A stretch of DNA of 64,000 nt from Polycladomyces subterraneus (GCF_030433435.1 NZ_JANRHH010000036.1:118249-182248); one strand, 5' to 3'; shown: positions 1 to 9,107, counted from the stretch's first letter. Notes: generated from the letters alone by a model not told the origin. Translations and numbers: made by a program.

Positions 1-276
1 TTCGCACAGATGATCGAGAGGCGGCGCCGTCAGGTGGAGGTCCGCTACCACCCACCGTCCGATGTGAGTATCTCTGAGACGTCTACCGAAGAGGATGCGC
101 ACGTGTCCACGGCGCAGCGGCTGGGGACGGGTGTCGATCCGGTCTGCGGAATGCGTGTCGATCTAGACAGCACGCCTTATCGTACGATGCATGAAGGAAA
201 GACGTACGGATTCTGTTGTCCTCACTGTTTACGGAAATTTCAACAAGAACCGCAAACGTACGCGATTACCCGATAA
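1..276 (+). CDS. C-terminal end of an XdhC/CoxI-like protein with a YHS domain (partial)
   Basis: The frame is open from base 1, so the gene begins outside the window. The first residues (FAQMIERRRRQ) resemble the end of an XdhC Rossmann domain. Residues 45-85 of the visible part form a YHS-type metal-binding domain with DPVCGM, then YGFCCPHC, a Phe and a Pro near the end. XdhC-family proteins help deliver sulfurated molybdenum cofactor to molybdenum hydroxylases, and some carry a C-terminal YHS domain; a heavy-metal-binding role for the YHS part is inferred. It is followed 36 bases later by coxG, which fits a molybdenum hydroxylase maturation operon. A free-standing YHS protein is the alternative, since the N-terminal part is not visible. 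Confidence 0.6.
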   Translation, partial: FAQMIERRRRQVEVRYHPPSDVSISETSTEEDAHVSTAQRLGTGVDPVCGMRVDLDSTPYRTMHEGKTYGFCCPHCLRKFQQEPQTYAITR

Positions 277-312
277 AGTGAAGCCGTTCGATTCCGACAA
301 GGAGGGATACAG

Positions 313-813
313 GTGCGCACGTATCAAGGAGACTTTGTCATCGATTTGCCGCGTCAGACTGTGTGGGAGTTCGTCATGGATCCGCAGCGGGTGGGGCCGT
401 GTGTTCCAGATCTTTTGAAGTTGGATGTGGAGAGCGAGACCCGTTTTCACACGCTTGTCCGTGTCGGTGTCGGGCCCGTTCGCGGCAAGTTCAACTTGAC
501 GGTTGAAGTGGCCGTGACCGAGCCGGAAGAGTCTGCTGAACTCTCCGTTCGAGGCGGGGGAATGGGCAGCCGTGTCGATATGAAGGCGAAACTGAACCTC
601 AGTGATACGGAAAGTGGTGGAACGAAACTGGATTGGCGGTGTGACGCTGCGATCAGCGGGCCGATCGCCAGTCTCGGCGGTCGGATGATTGACAATGAAG
701 CCAGAAAGATCACGGAAAAGCTGTTCGCCAATTTGCGTGAAGCGCTCTCGTCCGTTTCGGAACAGGTGGCAGCGACGTCGACGGAGACGGCGGAACCCGA
801 GTCGACTGATTGA
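313..813 (+). CDS. coxG: CoxG-type SRPBCC protein of a carbon monoxide/xanthine dehydrogenase cluster
   Basis: This 166-residue protein has the CoxG pattern: an opening beta strand (GDFVIDLPRQTVWEFVMDPQRVGPCVPD), a central antiparallel sheet and a closing helix that begins near SLGGRMIDNEARKI. The SRPBCC fold makes a hydrophobic pocket. In the CO dehydrogenase system CoxG is proposed to anchor the enzyme at the membrane or assist electron transfer, and its biochemical role is not settled. The start is a GTG preceded by an AGGAGGG ribosome site at 299-306. It sits between the XdhC/YHS fragment and coxD, and the 15-base gap to the next frame suggests cotranscription. Confidence 0.85.
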   Translation: MRTYQGDFVIDLPRQTVWEFVMDPQRVGPCVPDLLKLDVESETRFHTLVRVGVGPVRGKFNLTVEVAVTEPEESAELSVRGGGMGSRVDMKAKLNLSDTESGGTKLDWRCDAAISGPIASLGGRMIDNEARKITEKLFANLREALSSVSEQVAATSTETAEPESTD

Positions 814-843
814 CAATCCGGGGATGCCGTGCGGAGGGACGGA

Positions 844-1710
844 ATGGTGGACGATCGTGTGGAGAAGTTGCGGAAATGTTTGCAGAATGCCAAGTACGTG
901 GCTGACGAAGGACTGGCTATGGTTCTTTACCTGGCACAGCGTTTGAACCGACCACTGCTGTTGGAGGGGCCGGCCGGTGTCGGCAAAACCGAGCTGGCCA
1001 AGGCAGTATCGGTGGTTCGCGGTGTGGAGTTGATTCGACTGCAATGCTACGAGGGTTTGGATGCTGCACATGCTCTGTACGATTGGGATTACCCAAAACA
1101 GCTGTTGCTGACCAGGGCCACGTTTTCCGGTGAGGCCGGGGGCGCGGCGCCTGACATCTATACCGACCACTTCTTGATTGAACGGCCATTGCTGCGTGCT
1201 TTGAAGACAAAGCCTGCCCCCGTTCTGTTGATCGATGAGGTGGATCGGGCGGACGAGGAATTTGAAGCTCTATTGCTGGAGTTTTTGTCAGAGTTTCAGA
1301 TCACCATTCCGGAACGGGGTTCGTTTCGGGCTGAAGTGCCACCGACGGTGATTCTGACGTCCAATCGCACGCGCGATTTATCGGATGCATTGCGGAGGCG
1401 CTGTCTCTACTATTGGTTAGATTATCCGAGTGTAGAGCAGGAAGCGGCTATCATTGCCCTTCATGTACCCGACGTGGCTCCGACCGTCGCCCGTCAGATT
1501 GCGCGCGCAGTGCGCCGGTTGCGAAAGTGGTCGCTCCTCAAACCGCCCGGATTGGCAGAGTCGATCGATTGGGCGCGTGCGGTTGCCGATCTGGCGGCAG
1601 GAGAGCTGGACGAATCAGTCACCCGTCTCACGCTCGGATGCTTGTTGAAGACACAGGAAGACCTGGAACTGGTACGGGAGAAAGGACTGGCCTTGTTGTG
1701 GAACGCATAG
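844..1710 (+). CDS. coxD: CoxD-type MoxR AAA+ ATPase
   Basis: A 288-residue AAA+ ATPase of the MoxR/CoxD group. Walker A (GPAGVGKTE) starts near residue 42 and Walker B (LLIDEVDRAD) near residue 128; a sensor-1 Asn lies in LTSNRTRDL. MoxR ATPases pair with a von Willebrand A protein to insert or remodel metal centres. CoxD is required for the [CuSMoO2] site of aerobic CO dehydrogenase, and here the same job for a molybdenum hydroxylase is inferred. ATG 844 is chosen over GTG 829 because GCGGAGGG lies at the right distance before 844. The gene overlaps coxE by 13 bases. Confidence 0.87.
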   Translation: MVDDRVEKLRKCLQNAKYVADEGLAMVLYLAQRLNRPLLLEGPAGVGKTELAKAVSVVRGVELIRLQCYEGLDAAHALYDWDYPKQLLLTRATFSGEAGGAAPDIYTDHFLIERPLLRALKTKPAPVLLIDEVDRADEEFEALLLEFLSEFQITIPERGSFRAEVPPTVILTSNRTRDLSDALRRRCLYYWLDYPSVEQEAAIIALHVPDVAPTVARQIARAVRRLRKWSLLKPPGLAESIDWARAVADLAAGELDESVTRLTLGCLLKTQEDLELVREKGLALLWNA

Positions 1711-2861
1711 ACCTGAACGGACTGACGGGGATGACCGCAGCGGTGATTCGTCAGGTTCAGGATTTTACCCCTTTTTTGCGAAAACACGGGTTTCGCGTTG
1801 GCACGCCGGAGACATTGACCGCGCTCAGGTGCTTGGCGGAGGCGGACCTGTCAGTGCCGGAGGAACTTTTGTTTGCGCTGCGCTCTGTATACGCCCGTTC
1901 GCCGGCTGAGTGGGGATCGTTTCCACATCTGTTCAATCGTCACTTTTTGAACCCGGGTACGAGGCTGGAAGAAAAGAAACGGATTCAGGCGGATGAGCGG
2001 TCTGGACATTCGCGTGGTTTGATTGAGACGCAGGATCGCCCGCCCACCGTGAGTTTCTCTATGCAGCCGGGATCCAGTCCAAGTCAGGGAGAACGCTACG
2101 CCCTGCAGGTCGATCCGTCTCAGTTGCGTGCGGTGTTGGCCGTCTCCAAGCGGGCTGTACGGCAATTCGACCGCCCGCCGGGACGACGGTTTCGCCGTGG
2201 CGGGCGCGATCGGGTGAATCTGCGCGCGACGATGCGCGAGAGCGTCCGTTACACGGGAGAACCGCTCCGTCTGCATTGGCAACAGTACCGACCGGATCGG
2301 CCGTCGGTTGTGCTTTTGATCGACATTTCCGGGTCGATGAAGGAGCACGCCCCGTTCATGACTGCTCTCGCGTGGTCGTTTACGCGCCTGCGCCTGCGCT
2401 GCGAGGTGTTCGTCTTCTCGACTCGGCTCAAGCGCGTCACACATCTGGTAGCGCGCAAAGCAGTGCAGGGAATTCCAATCTCGGAACTGGCAGAATTGAA
2501 GGGCGGGACGCGCATCGGAGAAGCGCTTGAGGAGCTGCTGCACAGATACGGCGGTCTGTTGCGGCAACACGCTTCTGTGATCATCGCGTCGGACGGGTTT
2601 GACGCCGGTCATCCCGACCGCCTGCGCGTCGCTATGAAGACGCTTGCCGAACGTGTGCGGCATGTGGTTTGGCTCAATCCCCTGCTCGGCGACCCGGGCT
2701 ATGAGCCGATCTCGAGCGGTATGTCCGCGGCGATGCCATACATCCATCGGTTCGTCGATGTACACGACTTGGACAGCTGGCGAGAGGCGGTTGAAGGTCA
2801 GGTTTTCCGACCTGTCTTTGCGCCAGTGACCCCATTGACCGTGCATACACAGGATGTCTAG
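1698..2861 (+). CDS. coxE: CoxE-type von Willebrand factor A domain protein
   Basis: A 387-residue CoxE-like protein. The N-terminal half is a helical DUF1333-like region (QDFTPFLRKHGFRVGTPETL). The C-terminal half, from about residue 198, is a VWA domain with an intact metal-ion-dependent adhesion site: DISGS, the downstream Thr in GGTRIG, and the Asp in ASDGFD. CoxE works with CoxD in maturing the active site of aerobic CO dehydrogenase. The reading frame stays open far upstream, but GTG 1698 inside the end of coxD has a purine-rich ribosome site; ATG 1731 is a weaker alternative. Translational coupling to coxD is likely. Confidence 0.82.
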   Translation: MERIDLNGLTGMTAAVIRQVQDFTPFLRKHGFRVGTPETLTALRCLAEADLSVPEELLFALRSVYARSPAEWGSFPHLFNRHFLNPGTRLEEKKRIQADERSGHSRGLIETQDRPPTVSFSMQPGSSPSQGERYALQVDPSQLRAVLAVSKRAVRQFDRPPGRRFRRGGRDRVNLRATMRESVRYTGEPLRLHWQQYRPDRPSVVLLIDISGSMKEHAPFMTALAWSFTRLRLRCEVFVFSTRLKRVTHLVARKAVQGIPISELAELKGGTRIGEALEELLHRYGGLLRQHASVIIASDGFDAGHPDRLRVAMKTLAERVRHVVWLNPLLGDPGYEPISSGMSAAMPYIHRFVDVHDLDSWREAVEGQVFRPVFAPVTPLTVHTQDV

Positions 2862-2996
2862 TTCTTCAATGAAACCGGTATTGACTTTTACAGGAAGTAA
2901 TAGCTGATCCGATCATCTAGGGAGCATTTCGGGGCCTTATCCGGCCTCCTCCCAGCAATTAGCCTCATACATCCATTACCGGAGGTGATAACGGAC

Positions 2997-3410
2997 GTGA
3001 AAGAGAATCGGGAAATCGCTCTGGCAATGGAAGAGGGGAGACGGGCGGGCAGAAAGATGGCGTTGGCCACCGTTGTCCGCGTGAAGGGATCCGCCTATCG
3101 CCGGGAAGGTGCAAAATTGCTGATCGACGAGGAAGGAAAAATGACCGGTGTGATCTCCGGCGGCTGCCTGGAACCGGACGTAGCAGAAGTGGCCAAACAA
3201 GTGATGGCCGACGGTCACCCTGTGATGAAACGTTACGATTTGGATGAGGATCTCGTGTGGGGATTGGGGCTGGGGTGTCCGGGTACCGTCGATGTCTTGA
3301 TTGAGCCCGTTTCGTGGAACGAGACGACAAGCGAAGCGGATGTTTCCCGATCATCCGATGGAAAGGGTGTGGAGGAGCGGGGGTTCGCGGGAAAGGAGGC
3401 ATCCTCATGA
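2997..3410 (+). CDS. XdhC/CoxI N-terminal domain protein
   Basis: A 137-residue stand-alone XdhC/CoxI domain. It shows the family signature ATVVRVKGSAYRREGAKLL, then GVISGGCLEPDVAE with the conserved Cys, and GLGLGCPGTVDVLIEP. XdhC binds molybdenum cofactor and promotes its sulfuration before insertion into xanthine-dehydrogenase-type enzymes. GTG 2997 is chosen because a perfect ribosome site (GGAGGTGAT) at 2981-2989 ends eight bases before it. The family's usual second, Rossmann-like domain is encoded by the next gene, so the two-domain protein is split here. The last bases overlap the next start codon. Confidence 0.8.
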   Translation: MKENREIALAMEEGRRAGRKMALATVVRVKGSAYRREGAKLLIDEEGKMTGVISGGCLEPDVAEVAKQVMADGHPVMKRYDLDEDLVWGLGLGCPGTVDVLIEPVSWNETTSEADVSRSSDGKGVEERGFAGKEASS

Positions 3411-4246
3411 ACGTACGGAATGAAAATGGTCGGCGTAACCCGGGGAAAGACCCCTTTGCCGCGTGGACTGAATGTCTCAAGGAGGAGCAGGCGGCCGTGC
3501 TGTGCACGTTGCTGGCGTTTTCTCCTTCTCCGGGTCTTCCTTCCGGGGTCCGTCTCTTCATTCCAGAGAACGGCGAACCCCTGGGAGACCTGGGAGATGA
3601 GGCCTTGAACAGGTTGGCTGTTGAATGGGCACGGAAAAAACTGGACACCTTGCATCCCCAATCGGAGACCTGCATATTTTCCTTGCCCGGAGGCAGGCAA
3701 GCGGAGGTTTTCGTCGACGTCAACCTCCCTCCGTCGGAACTGATGATTTTTGGAGCTGGCCATGACGCGATCCCTCTGGTGAAATTAGCCGTCCAGTCGG
3801 GGTTCAAAACGACGGTGGTCGATCCGCGCCCGGCCTACGCCACGGAGGATCGCTTTCCGGGAGCCCGGATCATTCTGGCCGATGCGGGTTTGTGGGAAGA
3901 GCGGGTGATTATCGGAAAACGTACGTATGTTGTTGTGATGAACCATCATCTGGAGCGTGACCGGGTCGCCATCCGTCTTGCCTTGAACTCACCCGCTCCT
4001 TATGTGGGCGTGCTCGGGCCACGATCCCGCTGTCAACGGATGTTGGAGGCATTGGAAAAGGAAGGGGTAACCTTCGGGGAAGAGAAGCTGGCCCGGATGT
4101 ATAACCCCGTCGGCTTAGATATTGGCGCCGAGACCCCGGAGGAGGTGGCAATCAGCATATTGTCGGAGATCCTGGCGTTTAGAAAGGGTTGTTCGGGCGG
4201 GTTTCTGCGGGGGAGGGACAGCATTCACCAACCCGTCCGAAAATGA
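3407..4246 (+). CDS. XdhC Rossmann domain protein
   Basis: A 279-residue protein whose C-terminal two thirds is the XdhC_C Rossmann domain: ELMIFGAGHDAIPLVKLA, TTVVDPRPAYAT, the VVVMNHH motif, and YVGVLGPRSR near residue 200. The ending GLDIGAETPEEVAISILSEIL is typical of XdhC. The first 110 residues are less conserved and carry no XdhC_N signature, because that domain is supplied by the gene just upstream. ATG 3407 has AAAGGAGG eight bases ahead and overlaps the preceding stop. Together the two proteins probably reconstitute an XdhC-like cofactor chaperone; partner binding is inferred. Confidence 0.8.
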   Translation: MNVRNENGRRNPGKDPFAAWTECLKEEQAAVLCTLLAFSPSPGLPSGVRLFIPENGEPLGDLGDEALNRLAVEWARKKLDTLHPQSETCIFSLPGGRQAEVFVDVNLPPSELMIFGAGHDAIPLVKLAVQSGFKTTVVDPRPAYATEDRFPGARIILADAGLWEERVIIGKRTYVVVMNHHLERDRVAIRLALNSPAPYVGVLGPRSRCQRMLEALEKEGVTFGEEKLARMYNPVGLDIGAETPEEVAISILSEILAFRKGCSGGFLRGRDSIHQPVRK

Positions 4247-4348
4247 TCGCGGCCGGTGTACCTCTGGTTGTGATGGGTTCGTGATTGAGGTGAGGAGATG
4301 GCTGGGTGCCGTGGCAATTTTGAAAACCGATGCCGAAAGGTGTTGACC

Positions 4349-5032
4349 ATGGAGAGCGGCGTGTTTGCTCTGATCCTCGCTGCGGGGACATCTTCGAGAA
4401 TGGGGACACCGAAACAACTCCTCGACTGGGGAGAAATGCCGTTGTTGGAGCAGATAATCCGGAAGACGCTTACACTCCCCTTCCCGGAGGTGGTTGCCGT
4501 GATCGGTCACCGGGCGAAGGAGATCCGGCGCTTGATCCGGATAGAGGACGATCGCTTTCGCTGGGTGGTCAACCGGGATTACGCCGCCGGACAGAGTACG
4601 TCCCTTTTGTGCGGCTTGGCAATCGGAGAAGGCCGATACCATTCGGCGATGGTGTTTTTGGGTGATCAACCGCTGGTTGCGGTAGAAACGATCCGGCGGA
4701 TCTTTGAAAGCGGCCTCAAACAGCTTCGCACCCTTCGAGAACCCGAGCCTTTTGTCGTTCGGCCGTGCTTCCGGGGTATTCCCGGTCACCCCGTTTTTTT
4801 GGGCAATATCCGTTCGATGAATTTGGAAGAACTGAAGGGGGATAGGGGAGCGAAGGAGGTACTTCGTACTCTGCGGCACCGGACGATTCTGTCGGTGGAA
4901 GATCCGGGTGTCATACTGGACATTGACACCCCACAGGCTTATGAAAGTGCCAGGAGACTTGCCTTCCGTCCGCGTGACAGCAGTTCGAACATGATTCGTG
5001 AGAGACACGGGGATCGCTTGGGAACAGAATGA
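4349..5032 (+). CDS. MocA-like molybdenum cofactor nucleotidyltransferase
   Basis: A 227-residue NTP_transferase_3 protein. It opens with the nucleotide-binding signature LILAAGTSSRMGTPKQLL and has VVAVIGHRAKEI, NRDYAAGQSTSL and FLGDQPLV, the pattern of MocA (CTP:molybdopterin cytidylyltransferase) and MobA relatives. It probably converts molybdopterin to its cytosine dinucleotide form, used by CO/xanthine dehydrogenase enzymes; the exact nucleotide cannot be told from sequence. ATG 4349 follows AAAGGTG. An in-frame ATG at 4298, with its own GAGGTGAGG, would add 17 residues before the conserved start. It is the last gene before the moaA leader. Confidence 0.75.
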   Translation: MESGVFALILAAGTSSRMGTPKQLLDWGEMPLLEQIIRKTLTLPFPEVVAVIGHRAKEIRRLIRIEDDRFRWVVNRDYAAGQSTSLLCGLAIGEGRYHSAMVFLGDQPLVAVETIRRIFESGLKQLRTLREPEPFVVRPCFRGIPGHPVFLGNIRSMNLEELKGDRGAKEVLRTLRHRTILSVEDPGVILDIDTPQAYESARRLAFRPRDSSSNMIRERHGDRLGTE

Positions 5033-5336
5033 ACTCAAATATCCAAGGTGTGTCATCACCCCACGCGTGTTTTCCTTCTGCTCTTGCATATATTTATCCG
5101 CATGAGCGTATTCCGGTTATCGGTACACTCGTTTCACCTCTCGCTCTCATAATTTTACATAGTGGGAGTCTTCGTCACCACAACCTCCTAACATCTCACT
5201 AAAGGAATCGGAATCCCGTCCGCCATATAACGACCGAGAAACACGTAAACTGAACGTTCTCAACGTGTGTTGTCTCGGCAAAATGAAGAGAATGAGAGGT
5301 GACAAGGCTGCTACGAAGTAAGAGCAGCGTGAGAAG
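5033..5336 (+). promoter_or_regulatory. moaA leader with nested inverted repeats
   Basis: This 304-base gap holds no reading frame that looks coding. Two arms, 5134-5148 (TCACCTCTCGCTCTC) and 5288-5302 (GAGAATGAGAGGTGA), are complementary except for two positions and enclose a second stem, 5234-5246 with 5263-5278 (CCGAGA.../...TCTCGG), whose loop contains the palindrome GAACGTTC. The outer arm ends 34 bases before moaA. It could be a folded RNA leader, such as a cofactor-sensing riboswitch, or a small transposon-like element with terminal inverted repeats. I could not match it to a known motif by eye. Confidence 0.45.
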
Positions 5337-6350
5337 ATGACTGAAATCAAAGACGCATTGGGCCGTCCGCTTCGGGATTTACGCATTTCCGTGACGGACC
5401 GTTGCAATTTTCGTTGCCGGTACTGCATGCCTGAAGAAGTGTTTGGTCCCGATTACAAGTTTCTCTCGCGGAAGGCGCTTCTCCGATTTGAGGAAATCAC
5501 CCGATTGGTGCGGATCTTTGTCAAGCTGGGAGTAGAAAAGATCCGAATCACCGGAGGAGAACCCCTGCTCAGAAAAGGGCTGCCCGATCTTATCCGGATG
5601 CTGTCCAACGTGAAAGGGATTCGAGATATTGCCCTGACGACCAACGGCTCCTTACTCGCCAAGCACGCCCGTGCTCTCAAAGAAGCCGGACTGCAGCGGG
5701 TCAACGTCAGTTTGGATGCACTGGATGACGAAATCTTTGCCAAAATAAACGGGGGGCGGTCTGCTGTCCGACCAGTGTTGGAGGGTATCGAGGCGGCCAG
5801 TCAGGCCGGACTGAAGGTGAAGGTCAACATGGTTGTCCAAAAGGGTGTCAATGACGGGCAGATCATCCCCATGGCCCGCCATTTTCGCGGAACGGGGCAT
5901 ATCCTGCGCTTCATCGAATTCATGGACGTGGGCAACAGCAACGGGTGGAACCTGGATCAGGTGGTGTCCAAACGGGAGATCATCGAGCGGATTCACAGGG
6001 AAATGCCCTTGGAACCGGTGGAACCCAATTATTACGGCGAAGTCGCTTCCCGTTACCGTTATCGAGGAACAGATGAGGAGGTCGGGGTGATCTCCTCGGT
6101 GACGGAATCCTTTTGTTCCACTTGCACTCGGGCGCGATTGTCCGCCGACGGATGGCTGTACACCTGTCTGTTCGCTTCGGAGGGATACGACCTCCGCGGC
6201 CCGTTGCGCTCGGGAGAGAGCGACGACGAACTGGAGGCACGCATCCGCGACGTCTGGAACCATCGACGGGACCGCTATTCCGATGAGCGATTAAAAAACA
6301 CCCGGGTCCGCGAGCGCAAAAAGGTGGAAATGTCCTATATAGGCGGATAA
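5337..6350 (+). CDS. moaA: GTP 3',8-cyclase MoaA
   Basis: A 337-residue radical SAM enzyme that starts molybdenum cofactor synthesis by rearranging GTP to 3',8-cyclo-GTP, with MoaC finishing cyclic pyranopterin monophosphate. The N-terminal cluster motif CxxxCxxC is at residues 23-30 (CNFRCRYC), followed by TGGEPLLR. The C-terminal auxiliary cluster shows CSTC then a Cys 13 residues on ([10 protein letters not shown]...TCLF). The protein ends in the Gly-Gly tail needed for activity. The ribosome site is weak. It belongs functionally with the MocA-like and XdhC genes upstream but has its own structured leader. Confidence 0.95.
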   Translation: MTEIKDALGRPLRDLRISVTDRCNFRCRYCMPEEVFGPDYKFLSRKALLRFEEITRLVRIFVKLGVEKIRITGGEPLLRKGLPDLIRMLSNVKGIRDIALTTNGSLLAKHARALKEAGLQRVNVSLDALDDEIFAKINGGRSAVRPVLEGIEAASQAGLKVKVNMVVQKGVNDGQIIPMARHFRGTGHILRFIEFMDVGNSNGWNLDQVVSKREIIERIHREMPLEPVEPNYYGEVASRYRYRGTDEEVGVISSVTESFCSTCTRARLSADGWLYTCLFASEGYDLRGPLRSGESDDELEARIRDVWNHRRDRYSDERLKNTRVRERKKVEMSYIGG

Positions 6351-6373
6351 AAGGATGGTTTGGCATGAAGAAA

Positions 6374-6395
6374 CCCCGGCTTTTGCCGGGGCTTT
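6374..6395. terminator. Bidirectional terminator between moaA and ppa
   Basis: CCCCGGC, a TTTT loop and GCCGGGG form a perfect seven-base-pair hairpin between two convergent genes. A short T run follows on the plus strand and TTTCTT on the minus strand. Confidence 0.8.
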
Positions 6396-6398
6396 GCG

Positions 6399-6896
6399 TT
6401 ACTTCTGCTCTTGATAACGTTTGAGGCAGGCTTGGTACAGGTCTGCTGCAAATTGGGCATCCTTCCAGCCTTCGATTTTGGTCTCTTTGTTCTCCAGATC
6501 CTTATACACTTGGAAAAAGTGCTCGATTTCTTTCAACACGTGCGGAGCAACGTCATCCAACGATTTCACGTGATTCCAGCGCGGGTCGTCAGCAGGTACC
6601 GCCAACAACTTTTCATCTTGACCTTTATCGTCGGACATCAGCAGAACGCCGATCACGCGCGAGCGGATGACGCATCCTGGGAAGGTGGGGAAGGTGGTCA
6701 ATACCAGGATGTCCAACGGATCGCCGTCTTCGGCCAAGGTGGATTCCAGATAACCGTATTCGGTCGGGTAGTGCATCGGAGAGTACAACACACGGTCCAG
6801 GCGGAACACACCTTTTTCCTTGTCGTATTCGTATTTGTTTTGACTTCCGGTCGGAATTTCGATAAAGGCATCCACGATTAATTCTTGATGTGCCAT
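6399..6896 (-). CDS. ppa: Soluble inorganic pyrophosphatase (family I)
   Basis: A 165-residue family I pyrophosphatase. The signature EDGDPLDILVL is at residues 56-66, with metal-binding Asp57, Asp59 and Asp62; KYEYDKEKG and YPTEYGY supply the other active-site residues. It hydrolyses pyrophosphate released by biosynthetic reactions in the cytoplasm. B. subtilis relies on a family II enzyme, so family I at this place differs from that model. The start is set at 6896 because AAGGAGGAT precedes it; upstream in-frame codons lack such a site. It is transcribed divergently from the rhodanese gene. Confidence 0.93.
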   Translation of the reverse strand: MAHQELIVDAFIEIPTGSQNKYEYDKEKGVFRLDRVLYSPMHYPTEYGYLESTLAEDGDPLDILVLTTFPTFPGCVIRSRVIGVLLMSDDKGQDEKLLAVPADDPRWNHVKSLDDVAPHVLKEIEHFFQVYKDLENKETKIEGWKDAQFAADLYQACLKRYQEQK

Positions 6897-6973
6897 GTCT
6901 CGTTTATCCTCCTTATGTATTGATGTTTCCACCGAACGGGACCATCGGAATTGTCAGTCTCGCTCTACCCACC

Positions 6974-7002
6974 ATTGTATTCGCATTGGCGTTCGGAAGC
7001 AA
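6974..7002 (-). promoter_or_regulatory. Putative sigma-A promoter of ppa
   Basis: On the minus strand TTGCTT (6997-7002) and TACAAT (6974-6979) are separated by exactly 17 bases and face ppa. Confidence 0.55.
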
Positions 7003-7024
7003 ATCCGTTTTGGTTGAAATCTTG

Positions 7025-7033
7025 TGGTACAAT
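7025..7033 (+). promoter_or_regulatory. Extended -10 promoter of the rhodanese gene
   Basis: TGGTACAAT at 7025-7033 is an extended -10 element 33 bases before the start codon. No good -35 is present, as is allowed for this class. Confidence 0.45.
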
Positions 7034-7065
7034 GGATGGGAGACTGAAAGGAAAGAGGCGTTGGG

Positions 7066-7395
7066 ATGGATTCTCAGGAGCAGTACCATATTTCGCCGGA
7101 AATGTTCGCCCGTCGATACCGAAAAGGAGAACTGGACGGGATCATCCTGGACGTGCGTGAACCAGAAGAATGGGAAGTGGATCATCTGGACGGTGCGGTC
7201 TTGATCCCTCTGCAGCATCTTCCTCATCGGTTGCACGAGCTGGAACGGGACCAAAAGGTGTATGTGCTTTGTGCCCATGGCATCCGCAGCATATATGCCG
7301 CCAATTTCCTGCTCAGCCAGGGATTTCGTCGTGTTGTCAACGTGGATGACGGGATGGCGGCGGTACGCCTTTATCTGGATGCTGACGCTGATTGA
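7066..7395 (+). CDS. Single-domain rhodanese-like sulfurtransferase
   Basis: A 109-residue rhodanese domain. It contains the early motif LDVREPEEW, then HLDGAVLIPL, and the active-site loop CAHGIRS with the sulfur-carrying Cys69. Such proteins move sulfane sulfur or act in thiol redox chemistry in the cytoplasm; the partner is unknown. Its position beside a molybdenum cofactor locus and a ferredoxin makes a sulfur-delivery role attractive but unproven. GAAAGAGG gives a reasonable ribosome site. The gene stands alone between a promoter and a bidirectional terminator. Confidence 0.88.
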   Translation: MDSQEQYHISPEMFARRYRKGELDGIILDVREPEEWEVDHLDGAVLIPLQHLPHRLHELERDQKVYVLCAHGIRSIYAANFLLSQGFRRVVNVDDGMAAVRLYLDADAD

Positions 7396-7401
7396 TATGA
7401 A

Positions 7402-7428
7402 AAAAGCTGCTCTGATCGAGCAGCTTTT
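7402..7428. terminator. Bidirectional terminator between rhodanese and ferredoxin genes
   Basis: AAAAGCTGCTC, a five-base loop and GAGCAGCTTTT form a perfect hairpin with A and T tracts on both sides, serving convergent genes. Confidence 0.85.
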
Positions 7429-7439
7429 CGTCGGTCGGT

Positions 7440-8373
<934 letters not shown>

Positions 8374-8433
8374 AGTGTTATTCCGCAAACCCATTTGCGA
8401 TATACATGGAAAAAGACGGAGAGGGGGAAACGG

Positions 8434-8877
8434 ATGCGCTCGCGGGGATGGCTGGAGTTGGGCGCTATAGCCGGGTGGTGGTGGGTAACGGTATGGTTGT
8501 TTCCGGATGATTGGCAGGGATGGCGACGATATTTATCTTGGCCGTATTGGGTTTTTATGGCCAGTTTTCTGCCTTGTTCGTTTATGGTGGCTCGATTGGG
8601 CATTCGTTCTTTTGTCCGAATGTGGGAATTGCCTTTTTCATGGAGTCACCCCCTCCGCCGGCGTGAGTTGATTCGCTGTGCGGCCGGGGTTGGATTGGGA
8701 TGGTACGGGATCTCGCAACTGGGTGAATACGCCGTAACGGTATTGGTGCTGTTCGGGGGGCGGGAAGGGTGGCTCCTCTATCGAAAGTGGCGAGCGCTCG
8801 GGTGGGGGAAATATACGGCTACCTCTACACAGGACGCGGCGAAAGGGCTCTCCGATACCTCCCCAAATCCCCCTTGA
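8434..8877 (+). CDS. Hypothetical membrane protein
   Basis: A 147-residue protein that I do not recognise. Three or four hydrophobic stretches are visible, around residues 6-22, 33-52 and 77-108, and the C-terminal tail is polar. The start at ATG 8434 is preceded by GAGAGGGGG; an in-frame ATG at 8395 would add 13 charged residues. Its place after the YpbD-like gene is where B. subtilis has ypbE and ypbF, and YpbF has about the same length, but the residues seen do not prove relationship. The stop codon overlaps the -35 box of the tRNA promoter. Confidence 0.5.
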   Translation: MRSRGWLELGAIAGWWWVTVWLFPDDWQGWRRYLSWPYWVFMASFLPCSFMVARLGIRSFVRMWELPFSWSHPLRRRELIRCAAGVGLGWYGISQLGEYAVTVLVLFGGREGWLLYRKWRALGWGKYTATSTQDAAKGLSDTSPNPP

Positions 8878-8902
8878 CACAGTGTGACAATCATACTAAG
8901 AT
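8874..8902 (+). promoter_or_regulatory. Promoter of the tRNA-Ser/Met/Trp/Cys cluster
   Basis: TTGACA (8874-8879), a 17-base spacer and TAAGAT (8897-8902) lie 24 bases before the first tRNA. The -35 box overlaps the stop codon of the preceding gene. Confidence 0.85.
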
Positions 8903-8926
8903 AAAAATTGTCACATCGTTTGAAGC

Positions 8927-9019
8927 GGAGAGATACCCAAGTGGTCGAAGGGGACGGTTTGCTAAACCGTTAGGGGGTCGAATGACCCCGCGCGGGTTCG
9001 AATCCCGCTCTCTCCGCCA
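8927..9019 (+). tRNA. tRNA-Ser (GCT)
   Basis: A 93-base class II tRNA with CCA encoded. The acceptor GGAGAGA pairs with TCTCTCC, the anticodon loop is TTGCTAA (anticodon GCT, reading AGC/AGU), and a long variable arm (GGGGTCGAATGACCCC) marks it as serine. Confidence 0.95.
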
Positions 9020-9024
9020 TGTGT

Positions 9025-9101
9025 GGCGGCGTAGCTCAGTTGGCTAGAGCGTACGGTTCATACCCGTGAGGTCGGGGGTTCGAGGCCCTCCGCCGCTACC
9101 A
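9025..9101 (+). tRNA. tRNA-Met (CAT), elongator
   Basis: A 77-base tRNA with encoded CCA. The anticodon loop is TTCATAC on stem TACGG/CCGTG, without the three G-C pairs of an initiator, and it closely matches the elongator tRNA-Met of Bacillus as I remember it. Confidence 0.9.
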
Positions 9102-9107
9102 TCACGC

